DNA of 64,000 bases from Thalassia testudinum (lineage: Eukaryota > Streptophyta > Magnoliopsida > Alismatales > Hydrocharitaceae), in NCBI GenBank assembly GCA_037157565.1, contig JAZHRO010000036.1:140732501-140796500 (forward strand), given 5' to 3'. A program made the translations under genes and the position numbers. Positions 53,709 to 62,475 of the stretch are shown here, piece after piece. The notes beneath the pieces were generated by a model, which was given only the letters and a program-made list of their open reading frames with translations, ran no database searches and was not told the DNA's origin. How positions within the stretch are numbered: the first letter of the stretch is position 1; each line of letters starts with the position of its first letter.

Positions 53709-54730
53709 GCCGGCCAGGAGCAAGGTCTCCTTGGTGATGTCATACAGCACGGCTACGACTCTTTTCTCTCATGGGAGCCGCTGGAGGCCCCCCCTTCAGG
53801 GGCATCCCACTTCCTCAGAGGTTTGGCGAAGCTAACACCGAAGGTTTGGTGCGAACCTTCTTCTTGCCAGAGCTTCATGCAAGGGACACCTTCAAGCTTT
53901 GGCTTGATGACTGGCAAGGGCAGGGGAGTAGCCTCAGTGACAGGTTTCTTCGCCTCTTCGGGAGGGCGAGGACTCCGACTTCCACGGTTGGAGATTGCTG
54001 GGATGGGGCATGGTGCCCAACTTTTTGGGGAGGTCTCTCCGATCAGAGAGCTGTAGAGTTTCAGCAGTTGCTTCAGGAGCTGGAGGGCTGGGCACCCGAG
54101 GAGGGGAGAGATGCTTTTTCTTGGTCTGATGGGGAGTTCACCGTGGCGAAGGTGTTTGGAGAGCTGGGTGGCACTGCACAACCCACAAACGCAGACCTCT
54201 CCAGAGACTGCAGGTTGCTTTGGCAGCCGAAATGCCCACTGAAGGTTAAGGTTTTCTCTTAGCTCCTGCGGAGAGGAAGGATTGTGACGAAGATGTGGAG
54301 GGCGAGATGGGTGCAGGTGAACGATGTGAAATGCTCCTTTTGCGAAGAGGCAGAGGAGGATGTGCAGCATCTTTTCTTCTAGTGCCCTTTTGTTTCACTT
54401 GTTTGACAGAGCTTAGACCAGCTCTGGATAGACCATCGAGATGTGGTTAGCTTTTGGTCGTCATTCCGAAGAGGCAGTGCCACGCCTGGGGTGACCACCT
54501 TCCGGTCCAAGAGATAGAGCCAGGGTGCTGGCTATATTGTGGTGTGTGTGGTTGGGGAGGAACAAAGTCGTGTTTAGGGGGGAGAGGCCTTATGTGGAGA
54601 ATGTTCTCTTGTCTATCTCCTCCCATGTGGCCTCCTGGGAGTCTGCTTTGTAATTTGTGATGGTCTGACGTTTTGGTGGAATGAATTTGGGTGGTTATCG
54701 GTCGGATAACTACCCTTTTACTTCTCAAAA
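53709..54730 (+). mobile_element. L1-type LINE (copy C), 5'-truncated, inside LINE copy D
   Basis: Direct repeats ATCAATTTAATCCAA (53694-53708) and ATCAATCCAATCCAA (54731-54745) differ at two bases and flank the insertion. The content is the ORF2 C-terminus: 'QEQGLLGDVIQHGYDSFLSW' near 53720, 'FKLWLDDWQGQGSSLSDRFL' near 53890, 'FSWSDGEFTVAKVFGELG' near 54115 and the zinc cluster 'CSFCEEAEEDVQHLF' near 54330-54375. It is closest to copy A (8446-10924). It ends in a hairpin and CCCTTTTACTTCTCAAAA. Confidence 0.88.
54689..54715 (+). other. 3' hairpin of LINE copy C
   Basis: GGGTGGTTATC (54689-54699) pairs with GATAACTACCC (54705-54715) over a five-base loop, eleven pairs with one G-T. Confidence 0.8.
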
Positions 54731-54745
54731 ATCAATCCAATCCAA

Positions 54746-54966
54746 ACCAATCTTTGGCCTCCAAAGAACAGATGATCAATGTCCTCGTCCCCGACTTTAC
54801 ACAATGGGTAGGTCTTGTCAACCTCCGGCATCCATCTAGCCCTCCAAACCCTTGTCATAAGCCGCCTTTTTTGCATCAACCAAGCAAAAAATTTAATCTT
54901 TAATAGACAATCTCTTGACCAAATGAGTCTATAGTCTCTAAGAAAGTCAATATTTGCTATATACTA
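54746..54966 (-). pseudogene. LINE copy D ORF2 zinc-ribbon segment
   Basis: An uninterrupted minus-strand frame 'DFLRDYRLIWSRDCLLKIKF', 'FAWLMQKRRLMTRVWRARWM', then a P-L-C-K...D-H-L-F-F zinc region. The final Cys-x-x-Cys part is truncated by the copy C insertion. The frame carries on from 55439 across the solo LTR. Confidence 0.8.
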
Positions 54967-55438
54967 TGTCAAGTTTGGTGCAAGCGTGAGTGTGGAGGCT
55001 CCTTAGCGTGTGGAAAAGTAGTCCAAGGGGTGGATTGTTCCACGTTGAACAGAGAGAGAGCAGTCGCAGCCTAGAGAGAGAGGGTGGCTGACAGTGATTG
55101 GAAGAGAGGGGGAGTAGTTGAGTTGAAAGAATTATTGTATGACTCAAAATTAAGAAGGATTACAAAGGTTCCCTTTTATAGAAGAGAACATATCACGATC
55201 CTCTAAAATCGGTAACTAGTCAAATCTTATCTCCTAATTAAAGGGACAAATCCTAATTAACAAACCAAATCTTCTAAGCAAAACTACTAAAAACAAATAT
55301 ACCAAATAAATAGAGCTTGCAACTATAGCAAGACCTAAAATAGGACTCATAGACTACCAAAACCGACACCTAAGTGGGCCCCTCACCGGCTACCACGTGG
55401 CTTGACTGGTTGCCACGTGACCCACTTTATTCCCAACA
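54967..55438 (-). repeat. solo LTR, minus strand, in LINE copy D
   Basis: On the minus strand it runs TGTTGGGAATAAAGTGGGTC...CACCAAACTTGACA. TACTA (54962-54966) and TACTC (55439-55443) are a 5-bp TSD with one mismatch. It contains TCTATAAAAGGGAACC as TATA box. Its last 80 bases resemble the end of the LTRs at 57867 and 59564, so it is a relative of that family reduced to one LTR by recombination. Confidence 0.82.
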
Positions 55439-57866
55439 TACTCAATATTCCACAGTCTGGAATTGGCCTTTCTAATTGAAAACTCCCCTCCATCCTAGTG
55501 CCATGCATCCACCTCTCCTTCTGGTGCATAACCACTGAGCAGCTGCAATGATGCCAAAAAGTCGTCCAATTGCTGCTGAGAAAGATTCCCAACAAAAGTG
55601 GGGCACTAGGAGCCATCCCAATAACCACCAACTATAATCTCCCTATCTATGGCTAAGGTAGAGTCCAAAGAACCTTTCATAAAGTGGACCATCCCCCATC
55701 CAATCATCACACCAAAAACAAAATACATCACCCGTACCCACCAAGGGAGAGAAGAAACAATTTACCTTTGGTGCCACCACTACTAGGCCCCTGTAAAAGT
55801 AAGATGCACCCCTCACAAGTGAGTTGAAAAGTTCTGACACCCTTCCAAAGAGATCTTGTCTACGCTACATAATTCAATTGATCCACTTAGAAAGGAGGCT
55901 ATCATTGAAAGTCTCAATGTCTTGGATCCACAAGACACCCTCCTTCAAAGGCCTATAAACCTCCTTTCAAGCTACCAACCTGGCACCCCTCCTCATTGTG
56001 CAAAAGTTAATCCAGAATAAGTCTCGCATCAAACTTGTGAGTTGTCTTTCTATCTTCCAAGGGAGCTTAAAAATAAACAAGCTGGGATTGAAGAGAGAAC
56101 AGATTTGATCATGACCAATCTGCCTCCTCTAGATAGCATTTTAGATGTCCAACGACTGAGTTCCATACTCTCCACTAAAGGACACCAATCTCGAACACAA
56201 ATGCATCCATGCAACAATGGGAGCCATAAGTAAGAGATCGGTAAAGAACCAACCAAAGTGCATAAAGCTGTACCACAATCCTGTGCCTCCTCACTGGACA
56301 TCTGCATAAGAACAAAGGTGGACTTGGTATAATTAATCTGCAGTCCTGAAGCCTCCCCAAACATCTCCAGTGGATGCGCAGTCTCCTTGCCTCAACTGTG
56401 GATCCCTCCATAAAAAATAATGTATTGTCTGCATATTGCAAGACTGGAATCTGAGTGTATTCCACCACTATAAATCCACTAAAGATACCCCCTAAACAAA
56501 CTCTAGATGTGGCTCATGCCAATGCATCAGCTACCAAAACAAAAAGCATAGGTGCCAATAGGCAACCCTGTCTAACCCCTCCTTGGTTACACCCAACCAC
56601 CAACAGGATTGCCATTGACTAAAATAGAGAAAGAATTGGTAGTGACACACTGCTTCATCCAGTCAAACCAGACCTGGCAGAATCCTCTCTTCAGTAAAGA
56701 AACCCAAAGGAAAGACCACTATATCGAGTCATACGCTTTGCTAAAGTCCACCTTCCATGAAAATGCATTCTTTTTATGACGTGCCTACCAAGCTAGCATC
56801 TCAGAAACCATGACAAAACCAAGGATACACCTCCTTAGGACAAAAGCTATCTATACTAGTGAAATAACACTTGCAACACTCTACGAAGCTTGTTAGCTAA
56901 AGTCTCGGCCACAATAAAATACACTGCATTGGAGAGAGTCATTAGTCTAAAGTCTTCAATGGCTTCCGCACCATCCTTCTTAGGCAACAGAAACATATCA
57001 AGTTTATTCAGTCTATTGACCCCCGTTTCCCACCTGAAATTCAGGCAGCACCTACATAACATCCTCATTAACCACCATCCAAAATTCCTTAAAGAAGAGA
57101 ATAGGGAAACTATCTGATCCCGGGCAACCATCAACATGTAACTCCAACAACATCCGTCTCACCTCATCCTCTAAAAAAGGCTCCGTAAGCATACCAACCT
57201 GTGTATCTAAAATACATTGTGCATCCCTTCCATTCCATTTCCATCTCCCCATTCATCTCCTTTGTGAGAACCTCCTGTAGTAATCAGTTGTCGCGTTACC
57301 CACATCCTCTCATCTAGTGAAGATACTCCATCTACCACCATTAGCTTATCATCCCGGTTCCTCTTCCTCCTGTTGGAAGCCATGAGGTGAAAATAGCAAG
57401 TGTTGGAGTCCCACTCTTTTAGCCATCGTTGCCTAAACCTCACCTTCCAGTCTGCCTCAACCTTCTAATCTTCCTCCTGAACCACAGACATGCGTAGCCC
57501 TCCTCTGCAACTCCTCAACAATAAGGTCACCCCCATCTTCCATTCTGTCTAGTCTTGCAATCTCCAAAAGCACCTTAGACTTCCATTTGTTCCTCCTCTC
57601 TCTAACTTCCCTTATATAAGTCTTCAGAAACATCCTCAACTCCCTTAACTTGGATTTTAACCTTGCCGCCACCAACCCCTCCACCTAGGTTGACTACCAC
57701 TTCTCTTTCACCGCCTCTCTAAAACCATCCTCAAACAACCAAGGAAATAGGTCCTAACTGCCCAAATGCCCATTTGTCCTCTAATAAACTGGGGTGTGGT
57801 CTAAAAATGACCAATCCAAAGAAGTGACATCAGCCAAAGGAAAAGTCTCTGCCAGCTCAATACTGC
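55439..57866 (-). pseudogene. LINE copy D reverse transcriptase and flanking ORF2
   Basis: Minus-strand order from the right: 'IELAETFPLADVTSLDWSFL' (end of endonuclease), 'RFRQRWLKEWDSNTCYFHL' near 57430, a 'CPGSDSFPILFFKEFW' block near 57110, 'MFLLPKKDGAEAIEDFRLMT' near 56990, and the catalytic box YADN at 56424-56435 where YADD is expected. Then 'EASGLQINYTKSTFVLMQM' near 56350, 'SRGGRLVMIKSVLSSIPACL' near 56120, 'RGASYFYRGLVVVAPKVNCF' near 55810 and 'WHWDGGEFSIRKANSRLW' near 55480. Stops and frameshifts are numerous. Confidence 0.85.
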
Positions 57867-58369
57867 TGTCAGGAATAAGGTGGCCACGTGGCACTGTAAG
57901 GGGCCCTCAGGGCCAACGGTCACGAGGTCCAAGGGACCAAGTTGAGTTTTTGCTTTAGTGCTAAGTTTGCTATTTTTAGTATTTAGGAAAAGTTGTTTTA
58001 GGAATTAGTTTTGAGAATTTGTTCTTCCTCATTTTGAGATATGATCTGTTTCCTATTTTATTGGGATATGTTCTCTCTATAAAAAAGAGTCTTCCTTATA
58101 ATTTCTTTGAGTTATAATAATATTTCCAATTCTTCTACTCCACTCCTCTCTTTTCTTCTCAACATCACCACCGCCGGCCACCCAAGGCAGCCGACCATCT
58201 CAGCTGGCCACCTAAGGTAGCCAGCCACATCAGTCGACCACCCAAGGCATTTGGATTCAACAACAGCCACTGAGTGTTCTCCCTATTTTCCCATGTGGAA
58301 TAGTCCACACGTAGACTGTTTTCCCACGCCAAGGGATCCTCCACACTCCACGTTGCGCCAATCTTGACA
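57867..58369 (+). repeat. 5' LTR of gag-only element
   Basis: TGTCAGGAATAAGGTGGCC...CCAATCTTGACA. TATA box CTCTATAAAAAAGAG at about 58074. It is near-identical in layout to the 3' LTR, with scattered substitutions and small indels. Confidence 0.9.
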
Positions 58370-58500
58370 TAGTATCAAAGTCTATGGTCTAGGCTCTTGT
58401 GCGTGTGGATTTTAAACCGCACGTTGGTGGCTCTCGTCTCTGGATAAAGTCTTCCTCGACAAATATGGCACCTTACGTGGAGAAGGAAGACAGTAGAAGA

Positions 58501-59515
58501 TGATGGAAGCTTCAACGATGGTTGGAGATGCCACATTAGGGCTGAGAGAAGGCATGGTGATTGTCTTTGGGACCACCATCAAGCTTCATGGGGCATCCAA
58601 CCATGTATTGTGGGCTCGCGCCTTCAAGATATTTGTTAGAGGACAGGAGAAACTTAATGTTCTCCTTAAGGAGCCACCGGAGCAGAAGGATGACAAAAAG
58701 AAGTTCGAGAAGGAGAACTACACCGTCATGAATTGGCTAACTCGATGGATCCATCCATCGCCTCGAAGATGCTCTACAAAAATAGCACTTACGACATTTG
58801 GACGACCCTAGAGAAGAGGTATACTCAAACATCAAGTAACACGCATATTACTGATTTGTATACTCGTATTTAGACAGCAAGTCAGGGAGATCTCTCCTTG
58901 ACCAAGTACTACGAGAAGATGGAGGCCTTATTTGAGGAGTTGGAGATATTCAAACCATTATGTTACGACAAGCAGGGGGAGACATGGGCGGTTTGGCAGT
59001 CTGCTAAGTTGTTATCAGGGTTGCATCCTCGTTATCGAGCCGCTCGTGATTAGATCCTTGCCTTTGACAGGAAGATGGACCTTGAGGCCATCTTTTGAAG
59101 ATGGAGGTACCTGAAGAAGTCATGCCAAAGGACGAGAACTCTACACGTGCTATTCCAGAAGCAAGTGTGGGGCATGGAAGAGGATGCGGCCGAGGCCCTG
59201 GTTGCATCTACCCAAAGTGCCAATACTGTTAACGTACCAATCTTCCACAAGATAAGTGCTGGACTAAGTTCGAGAAACCTCTACGTGGGGCTATTAGCAC
59301 CTCACATGTAGACTCCCTAACTCCTGAAGACCTTAAGAAGCTACGGGCCATGCTTCGTGAAGATAAGTCAACGGCAGCGGTCATGACAACTATTCAGGTT
59401 ATCACAGACGCAATGACTTTAGAGGTTGCAAGAGGCTACATCGTTGACTCGTCTAAAGAGAAGACCGAGAGCATGACTCTCGAGGAAGAAGAGTAGTGGG
59501 CCGTCTAGCCTCACA
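58501..59515 (+). pseudogene. Copia-type gag of the gag-only element
   Basis: Structural protein that packages the RNA. The frame starting at 58501 has 'IKLHGASNHVLWARAFKIFV', the typical L-x-G-x-N-Y-x-x-W motif region of Copia gag, then an E/K-rich helix. 'LEKRYTQTSSNTHITDLYTR' and 'KYYEKMEALFEELEIF' follow in another frame, and a 'LHPRYRAARD' block near 59030 after that. Near 59210-59260 a Cys-rich 'CIYPKCQYC' with a downstream Cys could be a degenerate zinc knuckle. Stops and at least two frameshifts break it, so this copy cannot make full gag. Confidence 0.8.
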
Positions 59516-59563
59516 AGTTAAAGACCAAGTCGTCGGCCTCTTGGCCTTCAACTTAAGGGGGAG

Positions 59564-60083
59564 TGTCAAGAAAAAGGCGGCCACATGGCCTTATCACGTG
59601 GCAGGCTGTCAGGGGCCCTCAGGGCCAACAGTTAAGAGGTCCGAGGGACCAAGTTGAGTCTTTGCTTTAGTACTAAGTTTGCTAATTTTAGTATTTAGGA
59701 AAGTTGTTTTAGGATTTAGTTTTGAGGATTTGTTCTTCCTCATCTAGAGATATGATTTGTTTCATATTTTATTGAGATATGTTCTCTCTATAAAAAGAGT
59801 CTTTCCTTGTAATTTCTTTGAATCATAATAATATTTTCAATTCTTCTACTCCCCTCCTCTCTCTTCTCAACATCACCACCATCGGCCAGCCAAGGCAGTC
59901 AGCCATCTCAGCCGACCACCCAAGGTAGTCGGCCACATCAGCCAACAACCCAAGGCAGCCAGTCTCCACAGCAGCCATCGGCTACTGCTCTTCTCCCTGT
60001 TTTCCCACGTGGAACGGTCCACAAGTGGACTATTTTCCCACGCCAAGGGAGCCTCCATGCTCCACGTTGCACCAATCTTGACA
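59564..60083 (+). repeat. 3' LTR of gag-only element
   Basis: TGTCAAGAAAAAGGCGGCC...CCAATCTTGACA right after the polypurine tract. TATA box CTCTATAAAAAGAG at about 59786. Confidence 0.9.
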
Positions 60084-60088
60084 ATTGC

Positions 60089-60694
60089 GAAAGAACCTAT
60101 GTAGCCTAGATTTGAGACTAAAGGAGCTCCTCCATGTGTATATGCAAGACATCGGAACCATATCAATGAGACCATGTAAAGCTACAAACTCTACAAACTC
60201 ATCCGATCCCCGACCTTGCCTACCCCTATCACTAGGCTTGTCATCAACCCGTAGAGTGATGTTGAAGTCACCTCCTACTAGCCAAGGGACACTATGGAAT
60301 CTGTCCACCACCTGAGAGATCTTCCCATAACTATGGGCACGTTGCATCATCCATAGGTCCATAGGCTACAAAAACAACCATCTTAAAACCATCCACCTTC
60401 CTAGTTAGCTTCATTGAGAGGACATGCGAACCAGGTGAAGAATCTTCCAGATCGAACACATCATCCCTCCAACCAAGCAAAATTCCCCCTAAGCGACCCT
60501 CGGCATAGAGTGCAAGGAACCTCTCCATAAAACTGCCTTCTACCTCCCCACTAGAGCCTTTGATCACATGATTTCAACTTGGTCTCTTGAAGCAAAACCA
60601 CCTTTGACGTCCAATTTTGAAGGTAACCCCTAAGTGTTGCCCTCCTAGTTGGGTCATTTAGACCCCTCACATTCCAACATACAACTCCAGTCAT
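60089..60694 (-). pseudogene. LINE copy D ORF2 start, endonuclease domain
   Basis: On the minus strand an ATG at 60694 opens MTGVVCWNVRGLNDPTRRAT, the standard start of plant L1 endonucleases (W-N-x-R-G-L). The second metal-site block 'LLQETKL' follows near 60600. After a frame break, 'VPWLVGGDFNITLRVDDKPS' near 60290 is the catalytic G-D-F-N block, and 'CIYTWRSS' and 'SRLHRFF' (usually R-L-D-R-F) lie near 60150. It continues at 57866 after the inserted element. Confidence 0.85.
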
Positions 60695-62462
60695 GGAGAA
60701 TTAGTCGAACCACCTCCCCTAGACCACCAAAATCCTACACTTTCTGCAACTAACTCCACTTCACTATCCACTTCCTCTTCACCAACAACACCACCATTTC
60801 CAGAACCCTCCTTCTGCCCTTCCACCGCCAACCTTCCCAACTGCATAGTGTAATCCATCCTCCTGCCACCGTCCCTCCTCCGTTGCGGCTGAGGTAGATC
60901 TCGTCGGGCTATTAGAAAGGACGCTGTATTGACCATCGCCTCCCTAGCCAATGGATCTTCAATCATTGCCATCTTCGCTTCATTAGCCCCCCCCCCCTCG
61001 AGAGTTACCTCAAATTGTGCCATGACCTCTCCAGAGAAGTGTAGCTTCCTTCTCACCGCTTCAAAAGCCTCCTCCTCTTGTTAAGCATCATCTCCCCCTA
61101 ATCTTGCTATACTGACATCGATAAAATGAGGTGCATTCATCCTTTCATCATCGAACTGAGTGCCCCTCAACACCGAATAATGAAGAGGACCAACAAACTT
61201 TAAAGAGGCGTCAAAGCCCATCACTACACTCCATACAAACTTTTGGCCAAACAACGAAATCGGATCTTCAAAACTAGATGTGACCCGAATTCGCCACGAT
61301 GCCTTAAGTCTCCAACTTCAACATGCGCTAGTTTCCCAACTTCGACGCCTTCGCAAAAGGAATCACCCTTACACAAGCATTGACGCCACCATCACCAACA
61401 ATCACAATCGCCTTCCCTTTTTGTAACACCTCATCCATGCCTTCAATGGCATTAGCAGCTGCACCCCCCAATTTTGTCGCCACGTCATCTGAACCAACGC
61501 AATCTTCACCGTGAATCTTGGGTCTCCAAAAGTACCATGTTAGATCAGCTAACCGAGCAACATCCACTGTAAGTTGGTGATGCGCTCAATGCCCCGACCT
61601 TCGACTCTTCGTTACCAACATAGAAGATAAGCCACGCTGCACTACGCAAGCGCAGGGCGAACTTCTCCAGCACGACGTAGCCCACCTTCAACTCCAGAAG
61701 CACCTCCATTGCCGAGATATCACCTTCTTCAATGCCAAGACCCCTGCAAGCCCTTAACCTCGTAAAGGGTAAGACCACAGACTCCACAACCTCCTACGAT
61801 CTTAGGTGCAGTGGGATCCCTAGAAGCTTAAGGGACACAGTGAGCTTTTGCAGCACATGCTCCTCTTGCGCACCATCATGCTCATAAGGGAGATGCCAAC
61901 GAATCTTAGCAGACCTTACCTTCATCTCCTTAAAGTAGATCGCACTCCTTTCTTCCAACTTCAAACCAACCATCAACACCATCCTCACACCAAAAAATGC
62001 CACCTTGAGTGGCTATGTCGAGGCCCACAACTTAGCAAGACTATTCACCTTTTCCAACATCACAATGTCCTCCAATACCACCCCCAGAATAGCAATCCTC
62101 AAGGTAGATTCAAGACTCCCATTGAACTCCTTTGGCGCATCCACCTTGAGGATTGGAGCACCAGATGGCGGTGGAGACAACAAGGCTCTCATCATCACCA
62201 CGCATCCACTCTAGTAGTTCACATGACGATGCCCCAAACCCTTACACCGCAAACACTGCACCAAATCTCTATACTCCTTCGTCCAATGGCCCCTGCCGTG
62301 GCACTTGAAACAAAGCACGCCATCTACTCTCTGAGATCTTTGCATCACAACTACCAACCATCCATCCTCCCCCAGACCCTCTCCCTTCCCCCTCCACACC
62401 TCTCACTTAGCACCATCTCCCCCCAAACAACTATCTAAGGCTTTTACCCCCTTCTTGTTGTG
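60695..62462 (-). pseudogene. LINE copy D ORF1 (gag-like RNA-binding protein)
   Basis: Near 62330-62220 two zinc-knuckle-like units occur, CFKCHGRGHWTKEY and CLRCKGLGHRHVNY. In both the last Cys of C-x2-C-x4-H-x4-C is Tyr. Further on, 'KVRSAKIRWHLPYEHDGAQE' and 'LKLLGIPLHLRS' near 61800-61930 resemble the DUF4283-type domain of plant L1 ORF1. A charged, glycine-rich tail (61056-60691) leads into ORF2. Frames are broken. A knuckle-first arrangement is found in some plant L1s. Confidence 0.7.
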
Positions 62463-62475
62463 TTTGGTTGTTCAA

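Larger units (their letters stand above)
57867..60083 (+). mobile_element. LTR retrotransposon with gag only (TR-GAG-like), inside LINE copy D
   Basis: LTRs 57867-58369 and 59564-60083 begin TGTCA and end TTGACA. Flanking ACTGC (57862-57866) and ATTGC (60084-60088) are a 5-bp TSD with one change. A primer-site-like TAGTATCAAAGTC follows the 5' LTR, and the polypurine tract ACTTAAGGGGGAG directly precedes the 3' LTR. The 1.2-kb interior encodes only a Copia-type gag, with no protease, integrase or RT. This is the structure of the TR-GAG class of non-autonomous plant elements. Confidence 0.88.
53371..62462 (-). mobile_element. L1-type LINE (copy D), near full length, split by three insertions
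   Basis: Read on the minus strand from 62462 to 53371: ORF1 with zinc knuckles, ORF2 with endonuclease, RT and C-terminal zinc region, a 3' hairpin, then CTCTTTTCAAAAAATAAAAAA. Removing the insertions 57867-60083, 54967-55438 and 53709-54730 with their TSDs leaves about 5.36 kb, and the protein frame resumes at each junction. TTTGRTTGTTCAW at 53358-53370 and 62463-62475 (11 of 13 identical) may be the TSD. Many stops and frameshifts, so it is inactive. Confidence 0.85.
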
